A stretch of 64,000 nt of DNA from Anoxynatronum sibiricum (lineage in GTDB: Bacteria > Bacillota > Clostridia > Peptostreptococcales > Tindalliaceae), in assembly GCF_039414295.1 (NCBI RefSeq), contig NZ_JBCITM010000005.1, positions 173,202 through 237,201 of the forward strand, read 5' to 3'. The position numbers and the translations under genes were made by a program. A model generated the notes under the pieces. That model was not told the origin of the DNA. It worked only from the letters and a program-made list of their open reading frames with translations, and made no database searches. The first letter of the stretch is position 1; each line of letters starts with the position of its first letter. Shown here piece by piece: positions 48,469 through 58,727 of the stretch.

Positions 48469-51400
48469 ATGCACACACCCGCCACTTTTCATCGAAAGCA
48501 CTCCAGCCCCCCCCACAAACAATACCGTCACACCCCCCGTCGGGCCATTGCCTGGCTGCTTTTGGTGGCGTTTTTGGTGACGTTTTTGCCGCTGGAAATG
48601 GGTGCCATGGCCGGTATTACCTCGGCATCGGCACTGGAACTCACCCCGCCCATTCTCACCATCACCAACAATTATGAGAACTTTATCCGGGTGCTGAAGC
48701 GGGTCACCGTTCAGGACGGCGACTTTTCCGGTACAGGGATCACCGGCCATACCATGGGTGTTTTTGACGATGTTGCCGGGTTGTACAATGTGCCGGCAAA
48801 CCAGCTGACGGTTTTTGGTTCCCTGGCCCAGGCAACAATACCCGACAATTTCAGCGGCCTGCGCCAGGTGCAGGTGCGTTTTCAAAAACCTGACAACACC
48901 ACCGAAACGCTGGAATACAACAATGTTTCTGAAGGAATACCTGAAATCACAGGGGTGGTGAACCCTTTGGTCACAGGCGAAGATGTGATCATTGTCAGCG
49001 GTCGTGATGCCAATGTGAAAGATTTGGCTGACACACCTGCCGGCTATATTGTGCGTGTAGGCGGCGCTGTTGCCAGGGTCTGGACAAATGACGATGCCGC
49101 TGACCCCAATTACCCTGCAGGTCTCACTCTGACCAACAGCCAGGTAGGGCTTCAGGCCGCTCCCGGCAACAGCTTTCCCGGCGGATTACTCACCATTACC
49201 GTGGAGCGTTCCCTTCAGCGGTTAACCACCAGCAACTCACTGCGTAATCTTTACAACTATGTGGATGCCGTTCGTGTCATCACGCCCCTGAATCTCGACG
49301 GGATGACCATGTTCCCCACCTTGGGCGAAGTGGGCAGCCGGGTGCGTTTCACCTGGAACAACCAGATGCCTGCCAACGGATACGACGTGTATTTTGTGGA
49401 AGACCTGACCAACCTCACCCTGTTGTCTCCCGCCAACCGGGCCGGCTTTGTCAGCAACCCGGCACCCCAGGCCAACGGAGACTGGATTTATACCGTGACG
49501 GTTCCCGGCGTTGATGCCGGGAGAGCCTATTATGTGGTATTGACCCCCCGGGGAAACACCGACTCCCGTTATGTGATGAACCAGCAGTACCGGGTGATCA
49601 GCATTCAGGACAGCCCGGTGATCGATAACTTTTCACCGGCATCGGCCCCGTCCCTCCAGCCCACAGAAGTCACCATCACCGGCGGTTTCTTCAGCCGTTT
49701 GAACATCGACGGCCTGAACTACCCGGTTGAGGAAATGGTGGTGCCGGCCATTCCCTCAACCGGACTATCGGAACTGACAGTGGAATACATTCACGAAGCC
49801 AGCGCCATCCCGGTCATTAACCTGGGCGGCACGCTTGAGCCGGTGAAAAGTGTGGAGCGCAGTTTTCAGGTGGTTATTGACAATACCCTGCGCATTTACG
49901 ACTTCACCCCCCAAACAGGCACCGGTGTTCAACGGGATAACACCTTTAAAGTGATGACAGAAACCTACACCATTACTCAGCCCCGGGAAGTGCCGGTATC
50001 CGTTGAAGTCCTCACCACCATCACCCTTGATGACTTGAATGAAACCAAGCTGGTGATTGAGCAGATTGTTACCTCCGATGGCAAGTTCACGTTTATCCCT
50101 TCCACAGAAGCCCCCCAGGTGGAAGAGGTGATTCCCCGCATCATCCCCATCGAACGGCTGGGCGACAATGACTATCTCCACAGCAGTCTTGAAGAGTTGA
50201 TGCTGGTGATTCGGGGAGATGGCTTTCTGGTGACCCGCTACATGTCAGGCGGCCAGGAGCAGGTGAATTATCCCAAGGTGCGCCTGGGACAAATGGTCAT
50301 TGACCCCAATGCGGCGCCGGGCGCGCCTGGTGTTTACGTGCCCGAGAGTTTTCAGGTGCTGAGAGGCAGCACTTTGGTGGACGGCATCGGCAACAACGAA
50401 ACCGGCAACACCCTGGTGATCCGCTTGCGAGCAGGTTCAGAGGGTTTTGAGGTCATTGAACGAAACGACCGTTCCATTGCGATTCTCAACCCGCGGCGGG
50501 GCAGCGGGGAGTTCCCTGACGATGCGTTTTTCATCAACTTCCCTGAAAAAGTCGAGTTCCGGGAAATCGGAGAAAATGATTTTCCCAGAATTATCAGCGT
50601 TATTCCCAACCTGGTGTCCCTTGAGGGGGGCGTTCCTGTCCGCATCACCGGTTCCAACTTCCGGCCGGGAACTCAGGTGTTTATTGAAGGGCGTGTGGTC
50701 CCCGGCATCACTGTTTCCGGCGACGCAGAAACCATTGATTTCACGGCGCCGGCAGGCAATCGTGCCGGCGAAACCCAGCTGCAGGTGGTGAATCCGGAGG
50801 GCGGCCTGGCCACCTACCCCTTCACCTACACCACCACCTTTACCGAGCCCCGCCTCACCCGCATTGCGCCCACTGAAGGCACTGAGGGAACTTTGGTGAC
50901 TGCCCAGGGAAGCAATTTTCTGCGGCCGGACCCCACTGTGCGGGTGACAGATCTGAACAACATTGATGTCTTCATCATGAACCGGCTCATTGGCACCCGC
51001 TTTTTCATGGGGGCACACGACATCAATACCTATAACCGGGAAGGTAACCGGGTTGCGCTTACGCCCTACCATGAGGGGGCGGCTCCTGACCGAACCCTGA
51101 AAGACCATGTGTTTATCTATAGCGCTGATACCGGCCAATGGCGAGCCGGTGAAGGTTTTGAAAGCGTGATTTTCTATAACGAAACTTCCCGAAAATTCTA
51201 CCGTCTGATCCGGGATGTGCAAAACCGCTACTGGATTGAAGACGGACTGGGTCTGCGCTACCAGATTCGCCGAAACGGCGGTAATTTCCAGGCTGTTTCC
51301 GGCACGAACACCTACAATATCACCCAGAGCACCAAAGGGGTGCTGTCTTTCGACGGCAAAACACTGAAAGCCTATACCCCTTATTTTGTCAGTCAGGTGG

Positions 51401-54400
51401 ACGGGTTCGACACCATCACCGGCAACCGGGTCACCTATATTGACGGCAGCACCCTCAACATTCGCGTTCCCAATATGGGAATAGCCCCCTGGACAGGTGC
51501 CGGCCTGTATGATGTGGCCGTGGTGAACCCAGATACCAAAGAGGCCCGTCTCACCAATGCCTTCTATTATTATCCTGAACCCAGAACCATTCCCGCCATT
51601 AGAGACATCGTACCGGAAATTGGGCCGGAAGCCGGCGGCAATCTGGTGAATCTGAAACTGGATGACACCCTCGATGTGGAAACCGGATTTGTGGATACCG
51701 GCACCAGCAAAACCAAGGTGTTTGTCGGTGCCCAGCAGGTGCCCGCCGCCGATGTGGTGGTTTCTCCCAATGGCCAGGAAATTCGCATCAAAGTACCTGC
51801 TTTCTACGAAAATATCCGGGACAAGGGAACCGACCGTGTTACCGTGCCCCTGGTGCTGGTGAACCCCGACGGCGGCACCTTCCACGTGGATTTCAACAAG
51901 CCCATCACTGTTCAGCGCACCCGGCGCACTGCCGGAGGTACCGAAGACTACAGTGTGGATCTTTTTGGATACACCTATGTGGTGCCCACCAGCAATCCCA
52001 GAATTGACAGCATTTCTCCCGTCAGCGGCTCTGCCGCCGGCAGGTATGTGGTGGAGATTTTTGGCTTCGATTTCCGTGATTTCCGCAATATCCGGGATGA
52101 AGACGGCAATATTACCGAAACCCTGAATGCCGACCCAGACAACAAAGGCACTTCCCTTTACAACGATGAGTATCAGGTACTGCTGGACGAGCTTTATCCC
52201 CAGATTTACTTTGGCAGCCAGGAGGCTGAAATTGTAGTCTTTTCACCCACCTACCTTCAGGTGGTGGTGGGCCCCAATGCAGGTGCCGTACCGGTCTATG
52301 TGGTGAACAACGACTCCGGTATTTCCAACACCCTGAGCTTCACCTTCGACAGTTCTCAGCCGGCCATCACCAGCGTCAACCCTGACCGGGCCGATCGCCG
52401 GGGAGGCACGCTGGTGGAAATTCTGGGGCAGGGATTTGAAGAAAGTCTCATTACCCTGTTGCTGGATACCGATGGAACCAATGGCGCCTCCCAGCGGCTC
52501 ACCAACCAAAATCAGGCAATGGTCCGTGTGGGCCAGCGCACTAACAAGAACCTTCCCCGGGAAGACGAAAATTCCGGGGTCATTCGCAGCGGAAGGGCCA
52601 CCGTTCGCCTGGCGGGAGAAGTCACCGCCCGGTACGATGCCGGAGGCACCGGCACGCTGGAAGTCAGCATCGTCGACCGGGGCACTACCTACAGCCATGA
52701 ATACCGGGGTTTCCAGTCCGGTGAGACAGTTTATATCGATACCACGCACCTCACCAACAATAGCGATGAAGCCTACCCCTACCGGGAGCTGATTCGTTTT
52801 GAAGTGCGGGAAAACCGGCTGTTTGTGGAAGGCGGCTACGCGCCGGAAGTGCTGTACCGCACCCCGCGACATTTGGTGGCCACCATGCCCGCCTATTACA
52901 CCACAGGCACTGTTAGATTGTCAGTGGTGAACCCCGACGGCGGCACCGCCAGCCGTGACTTTGTGTACATCACCCCCGACAGCCGCCCGGTGATCACCAA
53001 CATCACCCGTGAAGGGCGAGATCCCCTTTTGGAGCAGCGGGAAGGCTATGGGGAAATCAGGGTGCAGAAAGTCTCCCTCCGTGGCGGCAACGTCATCAGC
53101 ATAGTGGGAACCGATTTTCGTGAAGATGCCCGCATCAATATCGGCGATGTGGTGAATATTGGATCTCAGGACATCACCTACAACCTGCCCAACCGCCTCA
53201 CCTTCACCATGCCCTCTCTCCCTGAAAACACAGTGGGCAGCCTTTACCGGGTGGTAGTGACCAATGTGGACGGCGGCTCTGCCACCTCCGACAGGGCAGA
53301 ACCCACGCCCATTTATATTGAAATTACCAAAGGTGAATCCGATCCCCGCCTCGATACCATTACACCGGCAGAAGGTCCTGTCACCGGCGGCACCCGCATC
53401 ACCCTCACAGGGAATGATTTCCGTAAAACCATGGAGGGCTACGAACAGAACCCCCTCAATGTCTTCTTTGGAGAAGCAAGGGTGGAAGATGGTTCCGGCA
53501 ACTTGGAATATGTGGATTACCGTCAGATTAAAGTCACTGCCCCTGCAGGGAATACCTTCGGCAACGTCAATGTACGGGTGGAAAACCCCGACGGCGAGCT
53601 GAGCCTGCCCCCGGGCCAGTTCCGATACATCAGTCAGCCCAACATCGCCACCATGGATCCGGCCCGCATTTTTGCCAATGATGGTGAGAGTGACGTCACC
53701 GTCACCGGTGAAATGTTCATCTCCGGCGCCAAAGTAATTCTGGGAGGCCGCCTGATTCGCAAGGGCCAGGAGCCTGCCGGGGAGACTGTCCACGGCGAAG
53801 GGGTGCGGGGCGTTGACGACAACGGCAACAACCTCTACTTCAGCGTGGTGGGCGGCGTGCCTGCCTCCACAGTGAATGTCACCAGCGAGAATGTGATGGT
53901 CCTCCGCTTCCCTGAAGTGCTGGATCTGACGAACGACGACCTGATCATCATCAACCCCGACGGCGGTCTGTCAGACCCTTACAGTGATTTTGACTACGCC
54001 ATACCTGTACCGGATAAACCGCTGGTGCTGGAAGCCATCCCCGGGGCCGAATCCAGCGTGCAGTTGGTATGGTCCCAGTCAGGGCCTGAAGTACTCAATG
54101 CCTCTGATCGTTTTGAAGTCTACGGCAAGAAAAGCAGCGATGCCCAGTTCACCTACCTGGGTGACACCCAGGAGGCTGACTTCCTGGTGCGGGGTCTTGA
54201 GCCAGACACCCGGTACGATTTCCGGGTGCGTGCCCTGAACCGTTATGGCAGCGCCATTGAAACCGCCGAAGCCAGCACCCGCACCTTCAGTTTGCGGGAT
54301 GACCCCAAACTGGGTGAAAAAATCGAAGAACTTGATCGCCAGCAGGAAGAGCTGGAAACCAAAGGCAAAGAAGAAGTCGCTGGTAACCGGGTGGTACGCA

Positions 54401-54954
54401 CCGTGGGCAGCCGGGAAATCCCCGCCGGCACCACCCCCTATGTCATCGATTTCTCCGGCGCCCAGTACAGCCGGCAGAACGACTTTGTCGTGGCCTTCCC
54501 TGTCAGTGCCCTCACCACCATGAACCGGCCAGTGCGCATCACCGACGGCAGCGCTTCCCTCACCATCACTCCCAGCCATCTTCTCACCCGGGAGGTGAGC
54601 GGCCTCACCAACGACCAGCAAAAGGACGCGGTGGTACAGGTGCAGCTGAAGCGGCTGGAAGGGCAGGAAGCCACTGCCATGACCTCTGCCGTGACCCGTA
54701 CCCAGCGAAGAGCCTCCGGCGCCTACGGCGTGGGCTTCAACCTGAAGGCCGGGCGCAATGAGCAAAACCTGCCCCGCCTGCTGGGCAACGCCAGCCTGGC
54801 TATTGCTCTTAACACAGGAGTCTACCAGGGCAGCAGCACCGGTAACACCGCCCTCATGGTCTACGACCCGGCCAGCCACAAATTCAACAGCGTGGGCGGT
54901 ACCACCGCCACCTTCCGGGAATCTGGTATTTATCAGCTGATCAGCAACCGGTAG
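48469..54954 (+). CDS. Giant secreted TIG (IPT)-repeat protein with fibronectin type III domain
   Basis: A 2161-residue surface protein. An N-terminal signal (AWLLLVAFLVTFLPLEMGAMA) is followed by about ten IPT/TIG-like repeats, recognised by I..I.P..G...GG..V.I.G..F patterns such as RIISVIPNLVSLEGGVPVRI, ITSVNPDRADRRGGTLVEIL and LDTITPAEGPVTGGTRITLT. A fibronectin type III domain follows (DKPLVLEAIPGAESSVQLVW; YDFRVRALNRYGSAIETAE), then a Glu-rich helix and a beta domain. It has no sorting signal or SLH domain of its own. GGAGG precedes the ATG. The SLH gene starts 42 bases downstream, so the two probably form one surface assembly. Confidence 0.82.
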   Translation: MHTPATFHRKHSSPPHKQYRHTPRRAIAWLLLVAFLVTFLPLEMGAMAGITSASALELTPPILTITNNYENFIRVLKRVTVQDGDFSGTGITGHTMGVFDDVAGLYNVPANQLTVFGSLAQATIPDNFSGLRQVQVRFQKPDNTTETLEYNNVSEGIPEITGVVNPLVTGEDVIIVSGRDANVKDLADTPAGYIVRVGGAVARVWTNDDAADPNYPAGLTLTNSQVGLQAAPGNSFPGGLLTITVERSLQRLTTSNSLRNLYNYVDAVRVITPLNLDGMTMFPTLGEVGSRVRFTWNNQMPANGYDVYFVEDLTNLTLLSPANRAGFVSNPAPQANGDWIYTVTVPGVDAGRAYYVVLTPRGNTDSRYVMNQQYRVISIQDSPVIDNFSPASAPSLQPTEVTITGGFFSRLNIDGLNYPVEEMVVPAIPSTGLSELTVEYIHEASAIPVINLGGTLEPVKSVERSFQVVIDNTLRIYDFTPQTGTGVQRDNTFKVMTETYTITQPREVPVSVEVLTTITLDDLNETKLVIEQIVTSDGKFTFIPSTEAPQVEEVIPRIIPIERLGDNDYLHSSLEELMLVIRGDGFLVTRYMSGGQEQVNYPKVRLGQMVIDPNAAPGAPGVYVPESFQVLRGSTLVDGIGNNETGNTLVIRLRAGSEGFEVIERNDRSIAILNPRRGSGEFPDDAFFINFPEKVEFREIGENDFPRIISVIPNLVSLEGGVPVRITGSNFRPGTQVFIEGRVVPGITVSGDAETIDFTAPAGNRAGETQLQVVNPEGGLATYPFTYTTTFTEPRLTRIAPTEGTEGTLVTAQGSNFLRPDPTVRVTDLNNIDVFIMNRLIGTRFFMGAHDINTYNREGNRVALTPYHEGAAPDRTLKDHVFIYSADTGQWRAGEGFESVIFYNETSRKFYRLIRDVQNRYWIEDGLGLRYQIRRNGGNFQAVSGTNTYNITQSTKGVLSFDGKTLKAYTPYFVSQVDGFDTITGNRVTYIDGSTLNIRVPNMGIAPWTGAGLYDVAVVNPDTKEARLTNAFYYYPEPRTIPAIRDIVPEIGPEAGGNLVNLKLDDTLDVETGFVDTGTSKTKVFVGAQQVPAADVVVSPNGQEIRIKVPAFYENIRDKGTDRVTVPLVLVNPDGGTFHVDFNKPITVQRTRRTAGGTEDYSVDLFGYTYVVPTSNPRIDSISPVSGSAAGRYVVEIFGFDFRDFRNIRDEDGNITETLNADPDNKGTSLYNDEYQVLLDELYPQIYFGSQEAEIVVFSPTYLQVVVGPNAGAVPVYVVNNDSGISNTLSFTFDSSQPAITSVNPDRADRRGGTLVEILGQGFEESLITLLLDTDGTNGASQRLTNQNQAMVRVGQRTNKNLPREDENSGVIRSGRATVRLAGEVTARYDAGGTGTLEVSIVDRGTTYSHEYRGFQSGETVYIDTTHLTNNSDEAYPYRELIRFEVRENRLFVEGGYAPEVLYRTPRHLVATMPAYYTTGTVRLSVVNPDGGTASRDFVYITPDSRPVITNITREGRDPLLEQREGYGEIRVQKVSLRGGNVISIVGTDFREDARINIGDVVNIGSQDITYNLPNRLTFTMPSLPENTVGSLYRVVVTNVDGGSATSDRAEPTPIYIEITKGESDPRLDTITPAEGPVTGGTRITLTGNDFRKTMEGYEQNPLNVFFGEARVEDGSGNLEYVDYRQIKVTAPAGNTFGNVNVRVENPDGELSLPPGQFRYISQPNIATMDPARIFANDGESDVTVTGEMFISGAKVILGGRLIRKGQEPAGETVHGEGVRGVDDNGNNLYFSVVGGVPASTVNVTSENVMVLRFPEVLDLTNDDLIIINPDGGLSDPYSDFDYAIPVPDKPLVLEAIPGAESSVQLVWSQSGPEVLNASDRFEVYGKKSSDAQFTYLGDTQEADFLVRGLEPDTRYDFRVRALNRYGSAIETAEASTRTFSLRDDPKLGEKIEELDRQQEELETKGKEEVAGNRVVRTVGSREIPAGTTPYVIDFSGAQYSRQNDFVVAFPVSALTTMNRPVRITDGSASLTITPSHLLTREVSGLTNDQQKDAVVQVQLKRLEGQEATAMTSAVTRTQRRASGAYGVGFNLKAGRNEQNLPRLLGNASLAIALNTGVYQGSSTGNTALMVYDPASHKFNSVGGTTATFRESGIYQLISNR

Positions 54955-54996
54955 ATGAATGAGAGCACCACAAATTCTGATTCGAGGAGTTAACCA

Positions 54997-57834
54997 ATGA
55001 AAAGACACGTGAGCGCCTTCATCCTCATCATGACCCTGCTCATCACCTCCCTGAGCCCGGCGGCAGCCATCACCCCCTTCACTTCCGCCCCCCAGTACCG
55101 GGGCATGCCCGGTGCCGCTCAAATGGCTCAGGAACTGCAGTTTAGCGACATCAACAATCACTGGGGCGCCCCCGCCATTCTGGAAATTGCCGGTTTGGGG
55201 CTCCTTCGGGGCACCGGCAACAACCGGTTTTCCCCCGACCAGTCCCTTTCCTATGGGGATGCCCTCACCATTCTGTTGAAAGCCCGGGGACTTGACGAAG
55301 CACTCCGTGAACAGCGGGCTGCTCAGGCACCGGTGAATGTGGCGGGAGTCAATCTCTCCAACGATGCCGATGCCGCCCGGCAGGCAGTGGTCACCCTGGC
55401 CCAGCAGCAGGGCATTCTCACCGCTGCCGAAGCCGACACCATCAACCAGCTCACCCCGGCAGAAGCCGACGCCCTGGAACGCAGCGTCAATGACCAGGTC
55501 CAGCCCTATGTGATGAGTGAACTCACATCTCCCGAGCTCACCGAGCTGGAGAATGCCTTGCGGCAACAGCTCACCACCCGAACCGCCTGGGGCCGTCCCG
55601 CCAGCCGTCAGCAGGTGAGCGTGTGGCTGGCCCGTACCATCAACCTGGAACCGGCAGCCGTGGGCATGACTCCGGAGCTGAACCGGTTCACCGATGCCAG
55701 TGCCATCGACCAGGCCAATCGCCCCTTCATCGAAGGCGTGCTTCAGGCCGGCTATATGAGCGGCACCAGTGCCACCACCTTTGCCCCCAATGCCTCCATG
55801 ACCCGTGCCCAAATGGCCGCTGTCATGCACAAGGCCATTCCTGCATGGATTGGTTTTCAGGGCATCACCCGCCAAACCGGCCATGTGGAAGAAATCACCC
55901 CCATTACCACCGGCACCGGGGCCGGCGATGTCACCCGGCAGATCAGTGTGAAAAATCACAACGGCACCGCCGCACTGATTCATGCCACCCCCCAGGCAGA
56001 CCTGCTGGTACTGCGCAACACCACCTATACCCTGTCCAGTCAGGTATATGTGGGCGATGATGTCCGCTGGTACCATAACCCCGACGGCACTGCCCGTCTC
56101 ATGGTGCTGGCCTCCGGCACCAGTCAGGCAGAAGCTGTCACCCCCCTCACCGGGTTTTTGGAAAACATTGACCCGGGAACCAACATGTTGAAAATAAGAG
56201 ACTTCAACGGGCTGGAGCATCAGCTCACCGCCCGGTCAGGCCTGCCGGTGACCATCAACGGTCAGCCGTCATCCCTACAGGGCCTGCCCTATGGCATTGA
56301 AATCACCGCCGCCCGTGCCCGGAGCAGCGTCACCGGAGCCACTGAAATCAACCGCATCGATGCTTTTCTGGAGGAAGACCCGGCCCTTCATGGCTATATT
56401 CCTCCTGAAAGCCGCTTCAAGGTGGGAGATGTGCTCAGCTACGACGGCACTTCCGTTGAAATCACCGCCATGCCCAGCGGCAACCGGGAAACCTACCAGA
56501 TCACCACCCTCACCCGCATCGAACGGGAAGGCCGCATGGCCCAGCCCTTTGAAATAAAGAACGGCGACCGGGTCATCCTCCTCTTTGATGATATTTACAG
56601 CCCAGAGATTGCCACCATAAGAGTGGAAGATGCCGAGCGCCATATCACCGATCTGATTCGGGGCACCATTGACTCCGTTGATCTCCGGGCCGGCGAGGTG
56701 ATTCTAAAGGACATTACCCGGCTGGAAAACAACCGGTGGGTTCCCCACGGCGACCAGCTGGTGCGGTACAAGGCCGAAAACAACCAGCTTTACAGCGGCG
56801 CCCAGGCCCTCACTCTGCAGCAGCTTTCCCGCATGACCGGCAGCCAGGTGTATGCCGCCGCAGAGCAAAGCTACGGCGTTCCCCGGGTGGCCAAGCTGCA
56901 GGTGCAAAACGGCAGTGCCCAGATTTACGATACCCGCATCCAACGGCTGGAATTTGCCACTGAGCAACTGCAGGCAGATTACAACAACTTTGGATTTAAC
57001 GCCGGCACCATCGTGGTGCACAACAACCGGCTGGTGGACCGCCTGAACCTGGCCGAGCAGCAAAGTATTTACATGCTGGCCTCCCTCTCCGGCAACGGTC
57101 GGGAAGCCGCCCTCATCACCATTCTTGATCAGGATACCCTGGAGCCCCGCCCCGGAGGCACCCGCCTCATGCTGTACCTGGCACGCCTGCAGGACATCTA
57201 CGACTATCAGGTGGACATGGGCCGCCTGGGCTATCAGCTGGACTATCTCCAGCTGGCCAACTACCGCTGGCAGCCCCTGCGCACCGCCCAGCGGGCAGCC
57301 TTCAGCGAAGACACCCTGATTTACGACAGTGACCTGCAACTGGCCATTGATCCCCAGCTGTTCCTCAGCACCCGGTTCATTGATCCCCAGGACATTGAAG
57401 ATGCAGAGCTTCGCAAGCGTATTGAGAACCGGTTCTACTACGACAAAACCGCCTACTTCCTGGTACGGGAAACCACTGTTGGCAGCGAAACCCTTCAGGA
57501 AGTGCTGGCCATCAATCTGGCCCCCTACAGCGTGTACGAAGACGGCAACATTCAAACAGAGCACAGCGCCATGGGCACCATCTCCGGTATCGACACCGCC
57601 GCCGGCACCCTCACCATGACCGGCCTGCGCACCTGGAATGCCCTCAACGGCCGATGGGAAAGCACTGCCGGCACCGAAACCTTTGCCACCAACAAAGCCG
57701 TCATCCTGCTCAACGACCAGCCCCTCACCTCAGAGGAAATCTGGCGCATCCGCAGCGGCGCCCGGGCCTTTGTCATCAAAAACAAAACAAGCTCCACCGC
57801 CGATACCGCTTACGTGGTGATAGTGGAGCAGTAA
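54997..57834 (+). CDS. SLH-domain cell-surface protein
   Basis: A 945-residue exported protein. After the signal peptide (AFILIMTLLITSLSPAAA) comes an SLH domain (FSDINNHWGAPAILEIAGLG, about 48-100), a helical insert, and a second SLH (FTDASAIDQANRPFIEGVLQ; MTRAQMAAVMHKAIP, about 228-286). SLH domains bind pyruvylated wall polymers. The remaining 650 residues are beta-rich with repeated GFLENIDPGTNMLKIRD and GTIDSVDLRAGEVIL segments, suggesting tandem small beta-barrel domains. GAGGAG precedes the start, 42 bases after the TIG gene, so it may anchor that protein. Confidence 0.85.
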   Translation: MKRHVSAFILIMTLLITSLSPAAAITPFTSAPQYRGMPGAAQMAQELQFSDINNHWGAPAILEIAGLGLLRGTGNNRFSPDQSLSYGDALTILLKARGLDEALREQRAAQAPVNVAGVNLSNDADAARQAVVTLAQQQGILTAAEADTINQLTPAEADALERSVNDQVQPYVMSELTSPELTELENALRQQLTTRTAWGRPASRQQVSVWLARTINLEPAAVGMTPELNRFTDASAIDQANRPFIEGVLQAGYMSGTSATTFAPNASMTRAQMAAVMHKAIPAWIGFQGITRQTGHVEEITPITTGTGAGDVTRQISVKNHNGTAALIHATPQADLLVLRNTTYTLSSQVYVGDDVRWYHNPDGTARLMVLASGTSQAEAVTPLTGFLENIDPGTNMLKIRDFNGLEHQLTARSGLPVTINGQPSSLQGLPYGIEITAARARSSVTGATEINRIDAFLEEDPALHGYIPPESRFKVGDVLSYDGTSVEITAMPSGNRETYQITTLTRIEREGRMAQPFEIKNGDRVILLFDDIYSPEIATIRVEDAERHITDLIRGTIDSVDLRAGEVILKDITRLENNRWVPHGDQLVRYKAENNQLYSGAQALTLQQLSRMTGSQVYAAAEQSYGVPRVAKLQVQNGSAQIYDTRIQRLEFATEQLQADYNNFGFNAGTIVVHNNRLVDRLNLAEQQSIYMLASLSGNGREAALITILDQDTLEPRPGGTRLMLYLARLQDIYDYQVDMGRLGYQLDYLQLANYRWQPLRTAQRAAFSEDTLIYDSDLQLAIDPQLFLSTRFIDPQDIEDAELRKRIENRFYYDKTAYFLVRETTVGSETLQEVLAINLAPYSVYEDGNIQTEHSAMGTISGIDTAAGTLTMTGLRTWNALNGRWESTAGTETFATNKAVILLNDQPLTSEEIWRIRSGARAFVIKNKTSSTADTAYVVIVEQ

Positions 57835-57876
57835 GACGCGATTTTTCGTGGTATAATAATGGTATAAAACAGCAGT

Positions 57877-57911
57877 AGTAAGAAGTAAGAAGTAGGAAGT
57901 AAGAAGTAAGA
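57877..57911 (+). repeat. Five purine heptads
   Basis: AGTAAGA occurs four times and AGTAGGA once, contiguous and in register, upstream of the MNT gene. A TATAAT lies at 57852-57857. The 7-bp unit length matches the dispersed element, but the sequence differs. Confidence 0.6.
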
Positions 57912-57943
57912 TAAGAAAGGACCAGATGCGAGGAGGGGAACCA

Positions 57944-58258
57944 ATGATCATGACAGCGGAGATTGAGGCCATTGCAAAAAAAATCAGCAGACGATTTCGG
58001 CCGACAGCCATTTATCTGTTTGGTTCCTACGCCAAAGGCACCATCCGTCGCAACAGTGACATTGACCTGTGTCTGGTGATTGATGTTGACGATAAACGGG
58101 CACTGAAACGTCGTATCCACATGGAGATTGAGCAGGAAGTTGATCTGGATATCGTGATTTATACCCCTCAGCAATGGGAGAAGTATAAAAATGACCCCGC
58201 ACGATTCGCCAACATTATTTATCGGGAAGGGGTGAATCTGAGTGGTCGATTCCACTAA
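57944..58258 (+). CDS. MNT-type minimal nucleotidyltransferase (antitoxin-like)
   Basis: A 104-residue nucleotidyltransferase-fold protein. The catalytic-type motif is LFGSYAKGTIRRNSDIDLCL (GSY...DxD), with a third acidic position in VDLDIVIY. Proteins of this type pair with HEPN proteins; in characterised pairs the MNT partner AMPylates or otherwise neutralises the HEPN toxin. The ATG at 57944 follows AGGAGGGG. Its stop overlaps the HEPN start by 17 bases, showing translational coupling. Confidence 0.85.
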   Translation: MIMTAEIEAIAKKISRRFRPTAIYLFGSYAKGTIRRNSDIDLCLVIDVDDKRALKRRIHMEIEQEVDLDIVIYTPQQWEKYKNDPARFANIIYREGVNLSGRFH

Positions 58259-58631
58259 TTATCAGGATTGGCTGATAAACGGAGATAAAGATCTCAGAGG
58301 TGCTGAAATACTACTGGCGCATGAAGGCGATTATGGCATTATTTGCTTTCACTGCCAGCAGGCCATTGAGAAGTATCTGAAAGGTTACCTGATCTTTGCC
58401 AGTGGTTTTTTGCATCAGGGGCACAGTCTTATTAAGCTGTGTAAGAAAGCGGTGGCGAATGATGGTGACTTTGCTCAATACCTGAAAGACTGTGCCTATG
58501 TGAACGATTTTTATATTGAAACCAGATACCCGTCTGATGATCCTATGGAAGTTCAACAAAGTGAAGTGCAGGAAAGTATTCGGATTGCACTGGAAATGAA
58601 GGCTTTCATACATGAAAAAGTAAACCGTTGA
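58242..58631 (+). CDS. HEPN domain protein (toxin-like partner of MNT)
   Basis: A 129-residue helical HEPN protein. ICFHCQQAIEKYLKGYLI is the family core helix; HSLIKLCKKA and YIETRYPSDDP follow. The RX4-6H ribonuclease motif of active HEPN toxins is not evident: the arginine of TRYP has no histidine at the right distance, so activity is doubtful. The start is a GTG inside the MNT gene. The pair sits between two S-layer-type genes, which may be chance insertion. Confidence 0.82.
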   Translation: MVDSTNYQDWLINGDKDLRGAEILLAHEGDYGIICFHCQQAIEKYLKGYLIFASGFLHQGHSLIKLCKKAVANDGDFAQYLKDCAYVNDFYIETRYPSDDPMEVQQSEVQESIRIALEMKAFIHEKVNR

Positions 58632-58674
58632 AGCATAAGCGCGAGAAAAAAACAAGCTGGTCCCTTTAATAAGC

Positions 58675-58726
58675 GCCTCCTTTTGCCGATAGTCTTCTTA
58701 GACATCTGATCAAAAGGAGGCTTTTT
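58675..58726 (+). promoter_or_regulatory. Hairpin covering the ribosome binding site of the SLH gene
   Basis: GCCTCCTTTTG (58675-58685) is the exact complement of CAAAAGGAGGC (58711-58721), which contains the Shine-Dalgarno of the gene starting at 58728. Five T residues follow the stem. It could terminate the MNT/HEPN transcript, block translation of read-through RNA, or both. Confidence 0.7.
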
Positions 58727-58727
58727 C

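Noticed and set aside
49765..56220. Several antisense frames of 100-700 residues opposite the TIG and SLH genes
   Set aside because: They are Gly/His-rich products of GC-rich coding on the other strand, without starts, ribosome binding sites or recognisable families.
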